NCBI GenBank assembly: GCA_023213395.1
Contig: CM041465.1
Location: 177,761,741 to 177,825,740, forward strand
Direction of reading: 5' to 3'
Source: Cycas panzhihuaensis
Lineage: Eukaryota; Cycadophyta
Length of the DNA stretch: 64,000 bases
The first letter of the stretch is position 1. Each line of letters starts with the position of its first letter. The notes below the pieces were generated by a model, which worked only from the letters and a program-made list of their open reading frames with translations, was not told the origin of the DNA and ran no database searches. This document shows positions 25,036-38,043 of the stretch, one piece after another. A program made the position numbers and the translations under genes.

Positions 25036-27616
25036 TGGATAGTATTTCCCAACTTCCAAGAATTAGACTTGGACATTCAATCAAGTAAGGTAAGTGTAGG
25101 TGTATTCCTATCCCTTTGTTACCCTTTTATTCCACTTATATTTGAGATTACGTGGTGGACATATTTGTTTATTTACCTTTTGATTAGTTCATGTCCCACT
25201 TTGCATGTTGATGACAATCAAGACATTAGTCCATGGCTCATACGTCCACCCATTGATTCTCCTAGGTTAGAAAAGGTGCCTCAATGACCTTTTGCAACCT
25301 ATTTTCTCTTGATTATTATTTCATTAGTTTACTTTTATGGTCTTAATTTCATCTTTGTACTAACTATTACTGACTGATAGATGCCTTAGGCTTTGTTATT
25401 TTTTAGATTGTTTGATTGCATAAAAAATTATTGGCCAAAATTAAATTTATTTCCATACTGCATAGTGTTTTGATTGTACTAGTGGTACTATAGATATATT
25501 TGTGGTACCATAGATATATTCATGGTATCATAAATAAATTTATGGTACAACTATCACCAACCAAAATTCAAATTTAATGGTAATAGTCAGCTCTTAAATG
25601 CAAATCTATCATACCTAACATGTCGTAGTAGCCCCAAGTTAGTTCACATCTACTTAGGGGGGCTAAACAAGCCTCAAACTACTCAATATTTTCCCATCTT
25701 AATGTTTGTTCTATCAAACCATAAGTAAGACTCATGGTTTTTAGGAGGTTTTTTTCCCCACATTATGGTCTAAAAACCACCATTCCACTACCTTATTTTC
25801 ATCTATAAATCCCCTTTATTTTTCAAACAGAAGCAGGTGGACATGGAGACTTAGGCTACTCCAATGTTATATTACTTGAATTCTACTAGACATTAGCAAT
25901 TTAGGAGTAAATACTTAGCCACACTTTAAGAGAGTACAAGTAAGCCTTTATAGATCATTGAGGAATCCTTAAGCAGGTGCTTTTAAGTATTCATTAGTTA
26001 TCATCCATTTCCAAGATATATGTATACCACTCTTTTCTTATTTAGGTAAGACCTTCCTCTCATTTTCATCTAATTCATGCCAAAATATGTGATATAATGA
26101 TTATTGTTTACTAGTAGTTTCTTCAAGGTTCATTCTCTTTTGGTGAGTGAGTTATACTTCCATTAGTGCCCTTTTCTCCTTATTCTTGATTGATATATCT
26201 CAACAAGTTGCCAGATATAGGGAGGTTTCCTAAGTACAACTTAAGAAATCACTCATATTTAGAGGATGGTTGCCATCTTGAGGCAACCCTCTACCCATTT
26301 CATTATATTTCCTTTCACTTATAAATTAAAAATCTCATTGTGATACTTTGAATTTCTTTCTATATAAGCTATATATGTTTTCCAAAAATCATTAATCATT
26401 TTGTAGTTTTCTTTCTTTTATGAGCTATGTAGAAGGAAGAAGCATAGCTTTCAAAGTCAACAATGAAGCATATCTATTCAAAAGAAGCCACAAATATTGC
26501 CTATATCAATTTCATCTTAAGAAGGTAAGCCAAGGGTCCATTTGGTTGTGCTTCCTTTTTTATTTAGTGATTTGAATCTTTCTTTTTTCATCGTAGGAGG
26601 CTTTTGGCAAGTGGAAATGTTGTTGAATTCTTCTCTCAAGGGAAGGTAAGTATTAGATCCCTCTCATTTCTATTACATAAGAGGTGTTGTAGACTCATAA
26701 GTGAAAGGCATTGCTTCTCCAACCTTCACTTTCTCAGGTACATGCCTTCACTCTTCTTTCTCACTTATAGCTTTTTTCCTTTATTTGATGTTTCCTTTCT
26801 TTTTTATTATATCAAAAAATAAAAAAGAGAAGAAATGAGGAAGGAACTTGTGAAAAAAAAGTAAAGAATAAAGAAAGAGGAAAAGAAAGAGAAAGAAGAA
26901 ATAACATGTGTGTTTCCCTATTCTTCATATTACCCCCTTTTCCCTTTCTTTATCTTTATATATATATATAAGAGAAGAAAGAGAAAGAAAGAGAGAGAGA
27001 GGAAAGAAAAAGTGAAAAGGAGAGATTTGGTTTATTTTATCATCTCTTTTTCTCCCTCATTCCCTTCATTTCCTCTTGATGCCCCCCTAAAAAAAATGAA
27101 AGAAAAAGATTGTTTATTTTGTGTTTCCTTGCATTTATCTTTTATGCATTTGTATTCACATGTGCCTTTGTATTATTTTTTAGAGTAGTTTGCTAAAGTA
27201 ATTAGATTGCATCCTAGTTAGCTAACATGAAACATAAGGAGGGATCATATCCACATGAGTCCTAAATTTGCAAGGGAAAAATAAAATCTTGTTAGCCATG
27301 GATCAAGTGAATCCACCTAAAAGTTAAAAGCACAGTCACATTTAGAAGCATATCATATATCCCCATTATAACCTCCATATTATTTGGTACCAATTGGTTG
27401 AAATATTCACTTGAATGCATGTGTATTTCTACTTTGACACCCTTAGTTTATCCTCATATGAGAATCAAAATAATCCCCCTTGTATTCACACTCAAGTAGT
27501 ACATGAGTGCCCTTTGTAGGTGCTTTAGATTTGTTGCATGTGCATAGACTCAATACCCTAGGTTTATAGTCACTCAATTGCAACCATCTTAGACCACTCT
27601 CGACTAATGCATTTCA
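25036..27616 (+). repeat. 5' LTR of element A
   Basis: About 2.58 kb. Starts near TGGATAGTATTTCC (start uncertain by a few bases) and ends atttca at 27616, one base before the primer site. It aligns with C's 2.62-kb LTR and with the relic LTR at 4827-6445. It contains a purine-rich AG block at 26820-27020 and short runs shared with C such as the cctaagtac segment near 26230. No target duplication could be checked because the right end is outside the window. Confidence 0.82.
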
Positions 27617-27617
27617 T

Positions 27618-27635
27618 TAGCATCCATACTAAGGG
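27618..27635 (+). promoter_or_regulatory. Primer-binding site of element A
   Basis: TAGCATCCATACTAAGGG, aligned with TAGTGACCATACTGGGGA of element C at 46764. Both look like decayed forms of the non-Met primer site (starting TGGCGACTC) that I recall from Tat/Ogre elements. The spacing to gag ATG (166 bp) equals that in C (169 bp). Confidence 0.7.
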
Positions 27636-27783
27636 CTCGCTAGTAGGAAAGCAAAGTAATTATCTTAGGTATTCCATACACTCCTTCTCCATATTTGGGT
27701 TAGTTAAGGTGTTAGGTAGTTGTCTACATTACCCTTATCCCTACCTCACATCTACCCTTCCTAAGTAAAAGACCAATTAGTAA

Positions 27784-30170
27784 ATGCATTGTATATCATA
27801 CCATTTACGTGAGTTACCCCCTTTAGAAGTCTCATCCCTGTATGCCCTCATCAAATCAAGTGACCAAGAGTCATTGATGGAGGGGCACCTAATCGATTGG
27901 GCATATGATTCATATAGCCATGATTGGACTCAATCAAAGGCCCCCTGTTCCCATGAGGATCCCACTCATATTAGTAGTGATCCCTTTTACGAATCACATG
28001 AGTAAATGGAATCCTACCCCATAGCCCCTCATCTATATTCGCTTGAGGGATCCTAAGTCCATGACCATGCTTTATACCTAGACCATATGTCAAATCCTTT
28101 CCCAGCATACCTAAGTCAATATGGAGAGCCATCAGCCTCCCAGGACCTAACTCATACCTTACTTAGAGATGTAGTCAAGGTATTAAGGGAGTGCTTCAAA
28201 GCCATTACTATCCAATCTCCTCCAAGGTGGCTACAACATTTCCTCTTGAGCTCCTCCCTTACCTCTTCTATTGTTCCTCCATCTATATCTACTCAACCAT
28301 CACAATCTAGCTTCCTAAAAGCTGCAACTATTGTATCTATTTCCATAGGTACCCCAATTGATAACAAACTCTCACAAGGAAAATAAGCCTCATAAGTACA
28401 AGCAAGTTTATCTCATCTCTACACCTCAATTCCCCAACTAAACACACTCTATCTACCCCTAATACCCACTACTATACCTCTAGGCCCTTGCTACTAAGAG
28501 AAAGGATGATCATTCCCTATTCACCCTCATATGTGACATGTGGACTCATCTTTATATACCCCCCCAAGTTATACTCCATAACCTTGGGGGCACCAGGGTT
28601 CAAAACCCCTACCCATATATGGGGTGGATCATCTCCATATATATGGGGTTATCCCTCCCATTAGGGGACTATTTGGGTAAAACCCCTTGCCCTACCCTTC
28701 TACCTAACCAACACCATCAATTCCACCTATCGTCCCCCCTTAAGGAGGACTCCCACCTCCTTGTTCTTTTGCTTATTATGCCCATACCCCTTTGGAGGCA
28801 CCCACAAGCATGCCTCCTACATATCCCCCTTGCCCAAGAGGTGATCTGAGGCATCCTCACCCACCTCCCTATCCATTATATCCTTATGGAGGGCCACCTC
28901 CCACACATTAATCAATAGGAGCCCCATATGCCCCTCCCTCTTATCCTCCTTATTACAAGGGTCATGCACCCTATGCATCACCATCCTACCCATCTTATGG
29001 GGGTGATGGGAACCCTTATGCAACACCCACCTACCCCCCATCTGATCCATTGGCTCAATTGGGGTTGTGCCCCTTCATCGATTATAGATCAAGCTCACTT
29101 TCAGTTAAAGCCTTGAGGTCCACCCTACCACCCCATCTACCAAAATGCCCAAATTGAATGGCACCTTTTCATAAGATCCCATTAATCATATCTAGGATTT
29201 CATCATGACATGTATCAATTATTAAACTTGTGATCACATCCTAATAAAATAGTTTCCTAGGCCATTATAAGAAGATGCATTAAAATGGTTTTATTATTTT
29301 CTTTCCCATTCCATCTCAACACTTCAAAGTTAGTTAATGTCTTTGTCAACTACTTTGATGTAGTTTAACCCTTCAAAACTAGGGTTGAAGCCTTACTTTC
29401 ACTAAAATAAGGGCATGGAGAATTAAACCATGAATTTGTCTGGTATTTTCATGACCTCCTTCATTCTTCTAAGGCCACATTATTTGAAGAATTGAAGAGA
29501 GATATCTTCATTAATGCATTATGTCCTTAGGTCTATATAAAGGTCATCAAAATAGGGGTGACTATATGTGAATCTGTCATTACTAAGTGCTTGGCATTGA
29601 AATCAATTAAGATCCAAGTAAGTTGAAAAAAGATTCTAAAACACATGCAACTTCACAATGCACAACCTCCCCCACCTAATCAAAAAGGTTTGCAGCAACC
29701 ATCCAAACCTTCTGTTGATATAACCGATAAAACTTTGGATCCATTGACTTCTGTTGTTTTCTCTTTTGAGCAAATGATACATGATCTAAAATTGCAACCC
29801 ACCCAATCTTCATTAGAGCGACATTAACCCTAACAAGGATATTGGTAGGTCCATCAAACTACCCTAACCTTGCCACTTAAAAATAATGGCACCCAAGCAT
29901 CTCAATGGAAGAGGGTAAGACCCCCTCCCAAAAAGAAATGGTGCTCAGTCCATGGTGAGTGCATGTATGATGAGTCAAGGTGTTGGAACCAATGCCTTGA
30001 ACATACACTACCAAGTGACCCCCTATCTCAAGGTTCCTCCAAACCTAACTTGGAGCAGCTTATATACCAAGATTCATTCCCTAAGCATGAGGAACAAGAT
30101 CAAGGGATGTAATAACAAAATAGGTCAACCAGGAATAGGAGGGGAGTGTAACCTCCTCATATGGATGAAT
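27784..30170 (+). pseudogene. Element A gag remnant
   Basis: Starts ATG 27784 with MHCISYHLRELPPL, parallel to MRCFSRRLRGLSPF of C, then MEGHLIDWAYDS matching MEGYHSDWAYY. A Pro/Tyr-rich middle (28400-29060) leads to the capsid-like part: ALKWFYYFLSH-type sequence near 29280 and LKRDIFINALCP near 29490. A knuckle-like WCSVHGECMYDESRC segment follows near 29940-29985. Many stops. Confidence 0.82.
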
Positions 30171-30639
30171 TGAAGGGTAAGGAACTCACTAATATCTCAT
30201 TACTATTGAGCTCAACACCTCAACCCACTACATCATCCCAACCCAATAGTAAGGGTAAGAGGATTATTCAATTGCTTAAGACTACTCAAGTATACCTAGT
30301 CATATGGTCTTAAGTTACGAAGAAGGCAACTAGGCTTCCATTTTATAACAACCTAAGTCTTTGAAGAATCCTCTAACCGAGATCCCTACAGTATTAAAGA
30401 CCATCCCTATACATACAGAGTGATATGGATTTAGGCATGCCCTCCCTCAACCCATGGGTAAGGGGAAGGCCTTTTTAATAATTGAAGAATTACATACAGT
30501 CTCAATTAGAATATTTGTGATGGATGTTTTGAAGAGATATCTTGATCAAAGGGATCTCCTTTTAGAGGCCTTAGGGTCTAACAATATACCCATTCATATC
30601 GTGGGTACCTCTTTATCATGAGGATCTACACTCATTATG

Positions 30640-31060
30640 TTCGACCTGTATGACCTCCTACCAGGTAAGGATAGGCAACTCCATTGGCACTATCCTTTTA
30701 TGATCATAATTGAAATCCCTAAGTTCACCTTAAAGAGGACTTTTATGGACAATAGTTCCTTAGTCATTGTTATGCCTATACGAATGTTGAAAACGTTGGG
30801 CATAAAGACTCTAGAACATGTCCCATGGAGATGTTAAGGGTACGATAGGAGCAAAAAGGCACCCTTGGGAATAATGAGACTCCCTCTCACCTTAGAAGAT
30901 AAGACTATACAAATGGACATCATTGTCCTAGATATCAATGTGGACTATAACCTTTTGTTGGGTTAATCATGGCTTGACTAAATGGAAGCCATTTATTCTT
31001 TAAGATGGGGTCAACTTAAATGTACCCACCAAGGGTAAATCAAGGTTGTTACTTGGGAGC
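30640..31060 (+). pseudogene. Element A aspartic protease remnant
   Basis: FTLKRTFMDNSSLVIVMPI at about 30723-30780 is the active-site loop (C has IIVDNGSSINAMP, so Gly is Ser here). VPWRC and PLTLEDKTI follow near 30820-30905, then VDYNLLLG near 30943. It is a retropepsin that would process the polyprotein; the active-site change and stops make it inactive. Confidence 0.82.
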
Positions 31061-31829
31061 TGCCCCCAACCCATTTGTCTCATCAACCATGCTAAGAGAT
31101 CTTCAAAGCGACCAATGGAGAGGAGGACCCATATGATCTATTAGTCATGGGGTTCTTCGAGGATGACATCCCTTATGAAGGAGAGGAAGGACCCTCCTCT
31201 CAACTAAACCTTATGTGTTTCACCCTTATTAGTGTAGGGAGCTATACCTATTTATCCATCCTTAGCAATAGGGACTCTGATAATGGGTATGAGGAGCTAT
31301 CATGATAGGTCTTTTTCCTCAATATTATAAGGGGGAGAAACATCATAAATTGAAACACTTCCTCCATTTGGCCTAAACCCCTATACGTTAGGTTCACCCC
31401 AATAATAAGCTCCATTATTTCCACCAAAACAAGAGTCCCCCTAACTTAGAGCATGGTTGGTTCACCATTTGTCTCATGTAGTGTATAATAGATACCCTGA
31501 CTAGGCAAATCCCACTGCTCCCAAAGATGTAGTGAGGGGCCATGACCCCATTCCTTCGATCCAAGCTACAGTTCAAGGGAGGATCCCTTGAGGAGTAGAC
31601 AATGGACTAACTGACTATGGGTCAAACTCTCCTCTAGTTCCTCTTATATGCTATGTAACATAAATTTGCTTAGGTACATGAGGAACTAACTAGTTGAAGG
31701 TTACTCCTCTTTAAGTGGCAACCAATCCCTGTCAGCTCTTGATGATGGTGAAGACATAGAATCTATCTTCTCTCATGATGAGTCAATTATTATGAACTCA
31801 AACTTGATCATATTCCTTCTTCTCCACTT

Positions 31830-33560
31830 GTGGAAAGGACTATTATAAGGGTGTATTCTAACATATCTGAAGAGTCCCCTCATTATGTGGATTGGTTAAT
31901 AGATCACTATCAACTTGTTACTTCTCCACATGCTCCCCAAACTCCTCTAAGGAAGACTATATACAAGATAGATTACTTCAAGAATAACGAGGCTTTGCTA
32001 AAACATTTAATAAGGGCATCACCCAATCTTCCTCTTGGGAACTACAATCTAGGTTTTTAGAAGTGTCTAGCTATCGATTTTCTATTAATAGTGCTTAACG
32101 AAACCTTCATTCTCCCTGATTTGCTTATTGACTAAGCCCCACTCCACTTTGAGGTGGGAAATGTCTTGTTTATGGGAGCAACCAAATATATCATCCTTGA
32201 CCCTAATAAGATCATTAAGATTAGGGAAAAATACTCACCTAAGAGGTAAAGGAGTATACCAATCTATTCCATGAATTTTGTGATGTATTTGTATGGGACT
32301 ACTCTAGAATAATGGGGATTGACCCTAGTATTATCACCCATAACCTTACAACTATCCCAGGTGCTCATCCCATCAGGTAAAAATAATGCTCATCGCACCC
32401 AAAGTTAATTGGAATATTCAAAATGAAGGTGGAGAAGCTACATAGCATAGGCCTCATCACTTCAATCGACTACTAAAAATGGGCGTTTAATATTGTCCCA
32501 GTCATTAAAAAGAATGGGACTATAAGGATTTGTATTAACTTTTGAGATATCAATAATGCATGTCTTAGAGATAACTTCTCATTGCCATTTTTAGATCGAA
32601 TTATTGATTGCATAATGGGATTTGAAGTTATATCCTTGATGGATGATTTTTTTAGGTACAATCAAATCTAGATATCTCTCAAAGATTGCCACAAGACAGA
32701 CTTCACCACCCCTTGGGCACATTCACATACAAGGTAATGCCTTTTAGTTTAAAGAATGCCAAGGCAAATTACTAAAGGGCCATTCAGTTCATTTTTCATA
32801 ATCTCATTAATAAAATTCTTAAGGTTTTATGGACTATCTGATGGGCCTCTCCCATAAGAGGTCTGATCACCCCACAGACCTAAGGAAAGTCTTCGTTAGG
32901 TGTTGTAAATACCACATCTACTTGAATCTACTTAAGTATGTCTTTGTGGTGACAACTAGAAAACTCCTAGGTTTCTTAATATCCTAAGAAGGAATCCAAG
33001 TTAACCTGAATAAGGTCAAGATCATCATTAAGATGTTGCCTCCTAAGATGTAATGGCAAATCAAGTTGTTTATCAGACACCTAAGTTTCTTAAGGTTATT
33101 TCTGGCAGATTTTGTTATTAATGCAAAACCACTAACTAATTTACTAAAAAAGGGGACCCCATTTGTATGTACCCCTAGAGCTTAAGTAGCCTTTCAAGAG
33201 CTTAAGAAAGCTCTCATTCTGACCCCTACTTTGGCCCCTTCTTTGTTTGATTGGCCCTTCATTCTGTACACATTGGCAACTGATGAGTTTGTTAGTGCCA
33301 TGATAACTCAAGAAGATGATTCTAACATTGAAAGAGCAATCTATTTTATAAGTTGTACCTTAGTGGTGACTGAAATAAACTATCTTGCTATAAAAAAGGA
33401 GTGCTTAGCATTGGTGTTTACTGTCAAGAAGCTTCGATATTACCTCTTTGGGAACACCACATACATTATAGTTTAATAAGATCCATTGCATTACTCGATG
33501 ACCCTATCTAATTTGACAGGAAGGACTAGTAAATGGGCCATCCTTCTCTAAGAATATGAT
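31830..33560 (+). pseudogene. Element A reverse transcriptase and RNase H remnant
   Basis: Pre-RT spacer with a TIYKIDYFKNNEALL motif near 31958, then APLHFEVGNVLFMGATKY near 32145, ITHNLTTIPGAHPI near 32335, VNIVPVIKKNGTIRI near 32490, and LEVISLMDDFFRYNQI near 32625. A catalytic FMDYLMG near 32826 (after a 1-bp frame change) has the second Asp replaced by Tyr. RNase H runs from FDWPFILYT (33246) through LAIKKECLALVF to the DPLHYSMTLSN-like end near 33480. Confidence 0.85.
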
Positions 33561-33599
33561 CTTAAGGTCATAAACTGTAAATCCAGAAAGGGTATGGTA

Positions 33600-33799
33600 A
33601 TTATCGAGCAACTTATAGATGCATTGACCCCTAACTCGAGAAATGTTTTGGTTGATGATTCCCTATCAGATGAACCAATCATAGCTCTATAATAGGCCAA
33701 CCCCTATCCATTGGTTGATAATAAATGGTATGGCGATATAATTAACAATCTGACATAATAAAAGTACCCTGCAAATGGCAATGAGAAAGTCAAGCTATG
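33600..33799 (+). pseudogene. Element A integrase N-terminus, cut by element B
   Basis: Sequence between RNase H and the integrase zinc domain: WYGDIINNLT near 33730 parallels WYGDIVRYLT in C at 52350, and NGNEKVKLC parallels SNKVRSC. The integrase resumes without loss at 63864 after B. Confidence 0.82.
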
Positions 33800-34213
33800 T
33801 GTTATATAACTTATCTAACTAAGTTATATAAACCACTAGTATACAGAGAGCTATCAACAAGTTATAAGATAAGGTTAATTATGGAACTCCGTACATGTGC
33901 CATCGAGCTAGCCAATGGTATGCATGGCCGCTACTGTCTAATAGAATGTAAGGCCGCTTAGGCCATCAATAGGATTACATATTTAAGACCCTCTTTTGTC
34001 TATATAAGGGTCATAAATTGTAAATGATGGTTATCTTGATAGAACTTTTTATAAAGATTGTACTATAGTGCTTTCTATTTTTGGTGATCATTTAGTGCTC
34101 TGGTGTTCCTATAAAACCCTTGGTCAATTTGTTTGCCCTATTGCATAAAACAACACAGTTGCGACTATCATTTATCTGCTATCTCAACAGTTCTAGTGAG
34201 AAGAAACGTCTTA
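33800..34213 (+). repeat. 5' LTR of element B
   Basis: Starts TGTTATATAACTTATC and ends ...GAAACGTCTTA, where the 3' copy ends ...ATCTCA. TATA box tatataag at 34001-34008, conserved in the 3' LTR. The LTR interior is well conserved around the TATA box and the downstream ttgtaaatgatggttatctt segment. Confidence 0.92.
34001..34008 (+). promoter_or_regulatory. TATA box in B 5' LTR
   Basis: tatataag inside the best-conserved LTR block, repeated at 63652-63659 in the 3' LTR. Confidence 0.7.
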
Positions 34214-34215
34214 AG

Positions 34216-34229
34216 TGGTATTAGAGTTG
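34216..34229 (+). promoter_or_regulatory. Primer-binding site of element B
   Basis: TGGTATTAGAGTTG, two bases after the LTR. It is the initiator tRNA-Met site TGGTATCAGAGC with C-to-T changes. Confidence 0.85.
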
Positions 34230-35500
34230 CGTTGTGATCGTGGGATGCTGTTCAGAAGATCAGATTTTTTTTTCTCCTATCAAATTGAGTACTCTCTCTA
34301 CCTCGGTAGAGATCGAGGAAATACCTTTGCTTAGTACTCTCTCCATGGAGAATGAGGAATGGTACCAGGATAGTTCAAGAGTTAAGAGAAAAAGGGAATT
34401 CTTTTTCCTAGGTAATGTTAGCATCTTATCCTTCTATTTTTTATCCAGTTTTAATTTCATTTCTGTGTTTTAAATTTTGCATTTGATTATAACTCAAGGG
34501 TAGATAACTCCACTGGGCGATTACCCTTTCTTCCTCCCACCTCCTTACCTGGGTAGATAACTCTGTTGGGTGGCTATCCAAGTAGTCAGGTAGAGACCCT
34601 ACATTGGGGGTCTTTAAATATCGCAGGGATCTATCATTCTGGCTAAGAACATCATTGCTCCTCCGCCCTTTGCGTAGGACTGGAGTTAACACTCATGAAC
34701 CAAGACCTGAACAGAACTTGGCTATAGACGTGTACCTCCACGTACCCCCAGGTATATAGGAGGACCCTCTTTAGGTCTCAATCCCTCCCTAACATAGGCA
34801 ATTATCGACCACTGAAGTCTTGTAGTGCAGTGGTTAATGGTTAACACCACGAAGCTACCTACCCCGAACTTCTATAGTTTATTGGCAGGCCTATAAGACC
34901 AAGCACACCTTGTTTAATGGTTGGTAGGATACTTTGGTATACATATTCTAGGTTTAGACCACAAGTCACCTCACATTTTGAAAAAAGAAGTTCCTCCTAC
35001 TACCTGAACCCAGAACTTGTCAGCGTAGTCAGACCCACTATAGAAAGGGGGAAAAGAAAAAAGAAAAGAAAAAAAGAAGAGAAAAAGAAAGTAAAAAAAA
35101 AAAATCCACTTAGTTTAGTTAGAAAATTTACCCTTACAAATATATATCTCATTTTGATCAGCACATCATACTGGTCAATTTGCACTAGGTTGGTACATAC
35201 TAGAAATTTTCACGTTTTTCAGTACCTGGTCACTAGTGGGCCCCACCACCCCCATTCCCCCTACACTTTATATACCCCATTTTAATGAGCTTTTCACACT
35301 TATTTGAGACAACTTGATATCTTGTCTATGTAAATTCCTTTGGGATCAATAGGATATAGACATCCCATAATCTCCCTATTTGCTCCCTTCTCTTTCCCTT
35401 AACAACTCTTTTTTTCTTACGTTCCATTCTTTCTTGATCTTTCTTACTTCATTCATTCCCCTTCTTTCTACTTACTCCCACCTCTTTACGCCCTTTCTCC
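34230..35500 (+). other. Element B leader
   Basis: 1.27-kb untranslated leader between primer site and gag ATG. It contains an imperfect duplication beginning gggtagataactc at 34498 and 34552 and a purine-rich (GA/A) run at 35040-35105. No coding domain seen. Confidence 0.6.
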
Positions 35501-37148
35501 ATGGCTCCTCAAAGTAATAGTGACAAAATCTTGGCACTCAAGACCAACGTCATCAATATTTAGAAAAAATTTGAGGAGGATTTCGACCACATGTACGAGG
35601 AGGTTAAAAATGAAGTAGCTATCATGCAAGAAGAATTTAACTCAAGACTGTTAAACCTAACATCCCATGATGATGTCCAAAATATAATTAAGAGATTAAA
35701 TAACTTCTCTTCTCCATCGCCAGTCGGCCCCACATAGCAACAAATCGTACCCTTGCCTCCATGTCAACAGCAACCATTTCATCATAAGATCAACATACCC
35801 ACATTTGATGCAGATCTCAACAGGGATAGTGTACAAAGTTGGATTAGTATACTAGAGTCCTACTTTACACTGAACCCAATGTTAATAAATGAACAACTTA
35901 CATTTGCTTCTATCCACTTAGATAGGAAGGCACATCATTGGTTCCGATGGTGGAAGTAGGAGTACCCCTCTAGCCTGTCTTGGGCACACTTCTCTACCTA
36001 TTTTTTCGAGTAGTATGAAGACACTTGGAACCAATCTTTTTTTACACAACTAACATATTTGAAGCATGTATCTTCTGTCAAAGTTTACACTGATGAGTTC
36101 CAATCTTTACGTAATCGGATTGATCAACAACTTGATAGATAGACAGAGATAGATACGTCTGTGTCCAAGCTTAAAGAACTTATCCAAATGTGCCTAAAGA
36201 CAGTCTCCCTATCTACTCTAAAAGATGTTATTAATATGGCTAAAGTAGTAGAAGCAAAGTTTGTTGCAGAAAGAGCCCCTCCATTTAGACGAGACTCCAT
36301 CTAGCTTTCATGATCCCGACAAGCTGATACAGCTTAGTCTTAAAGACTATGTCCAACTGACTACCAATAATCACGCCCACGACCAGAGGACACCCTAGCT
36401 ACATCTCTCGACCAGTGCACTGAGGAACCATCTTCGAAGTCAATTCACATCACTCCAACAGAGGCACAATATTGCTGGGAAGCCTGTCTATGTATGCAGT
36501 ATTCTAAAAAATAGACCATTGGGCACAATAGAATCTGTAAAGCTAGGAAGATGGTCTTCACAATTTACCTAGACTTATCTTTGGAAGATGACCCCGAGAT
36601 CGAGCATAAATATAATGATGAACTCCAAGACCACCCTATTGATGAGTTGCCCCCAAACCCTTAACCTAAAGTTTCCCCATCAACTATCACCTCCACTGCA
36701 TATCCTGAACCACTTTGGGTCAAAGGAATACTTAGGAAAACCCTAATTACCATTTTGATCAATGGTGGAACGTCGCTAAATTTCATCGATATCTCCATTG
36801 CTTGATAGTTGAATCATCACATAGAACCAAAAATAGGCTTTACTTGCTCCTTACCTAGTCATCACACCCTCTATTGTACTGGAACAATAAAAAACCTCAC
36901 GGTCCATATTGGCTCATATACCCTTGTCTCTAATTTTTATGCCTTGTCCAGCAGTGGGTTAGATACAATTCTTGGCATACAATGGCTCTAGACTCTAGGA
37001 ACTTATAGCACTAATAACTCACCCGCGAACCCCTTTATTATGTTCAAAGATCACATGGGTCGCTCTCATAAACTTTATGAGATGAAAGCCACCCCAAATA
37101 AAGTAATCTCAGCCACCTGAATATGCTGCCAACTCAATGGTAACATAG
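35501..37148 (+). pseudogene. Element B gag and protease
   Basis: Begins at ATG 35501 (MAPQSNSDKILALKT). One frame can be followed from here to the protease, interrupted only by stops (for example at 35561, 35735, 35957). The capsid has INIPTFDADLNRDSVQSW near 35790, ESYFTLNPMLINEQLTF near 35860 and KAHHWFRWW near 35930. The zinc-knuckle region near 36470-36540 is degraded. The protease loop LINGGTSLNFIDISI at about 36755-36800 has Asn where the catalytic Asp is expected. Cut by element C at 37148/37149, before RT. Confidence 0.85.
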
Positions 37149-37153
37149 GATAC
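37149..37153. repeat. Target-site duplication of C, left copy
   Basis: GATAC, identical to 60760-60764. Confidence 0.93.
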
Positions 37154-38043
37154 TGTTTCCTGATTACTGGGAATGGACTCGAGATGCATCGACTTAGGTG
37201 AGCTCAGGTATATATTCTTACTCCCATCTTCACTCTTGTTTGACCAAGGTTGCTTAGTATAGACTGCCTGACGCATGTCTGCCTGCCATTTGCATGATTG
37301 CATTGCCTTCTTGCTTGATCATACTACATGTGCCTATGGCACGCCACTTAGCCTATGATGACCTATAGTGGGGGCATTCTTTAGCGAATGCTACACCCCA
37401 TATGGCACATAGCCACCCACGTCATCTCCACGGCCCCTCAGGACACCTTAGCCCGTCGCGTTTTGCCTTTGACAACACCCTGTTTATGCTTTGATTTCTT
37501 CCAAGTACGATTGAATCTCCGGTCGAGACCTGTCTCTCTTTCCTGACCACTTGTCAGTCACCTGGTTACCAATTCCCAGCTTGATTCAGCCCTAACTCGC
37601 TCTTTGTTTAGCTCCAGACCTCTTTTTTAGCTTGATTTTTGCCTTCAGGCCCGTACCACTATAAACTTAGCAGTACTGTGATATTTGCCATGGTACCATG
37701 AAGTTTACCACGGTACGACTGTTCAAAAAAGTTTTTTAAAAATCATGCGATAGTTCCCGCTCTTTTCACAGAACTGCCACGTGGCACCCACGCGCTTCAA
37801 CTTCTCTGAGACTCTCAATGTTCACTTAGGGTCAATGGAGGATAAAAACCAAAACCCTCCTTATTCTTTCTTCTTCTTCACTCATTTTTTGGATGCAACT
37901 CCTACCAACTCTTCTCCACCTACTGTAGAACATGGATACTTTCAGCTGCTGCTCTTCCCACAGAGGCCATTGCTGCCTCTCAGACTCAGCATCAGCAGTT
38001 TCAAGCCTCATTTTGCAGGTTCATATAGTGGCAAGAAGGATCT
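37154..38043 (+). repeat. 5' LTR of element C, first part
   Basis: Starts TGTTTCCTGATTACTGGG. It contains a block of near-palindromic GGTACC-type motifs at 37650-37735 and an ATAAAAACC TATA-like site near 37842. Interrupted at 38043 by element D, whose left target duplication is gatct at 38039-38043. Confidence 0.92.
38039..38043. repeat. Target-site duplication of D, left copy (one mutation)
   Basis: gatct; the right copy and the empty site in C's 3' LTR read gatat. Confidence 0.88.

Larger units (their letters stand above)
25036..33799 (+). mobile_element. Element A: old Tat-lineage Ty3/gypsy, left part
   Basis: 5' LTR, primer site, gag, protease, RT, RNase H and the start of integrase, colinear throughout with the younger element C. 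It is interrupted at 33799 by element B and resumes at 63864, continuing past the end of the window. Compared with C it is AT-rich, nearly free of CpG and full of stops, so it is a much older insertion of the same family. Confidence 0.9.

Noticed and set aside
34917-35285. 122-codon frame with a Lys-rich run
   Set aside because: Created by the purine block in element B's leader; no domain and no conservation with G.
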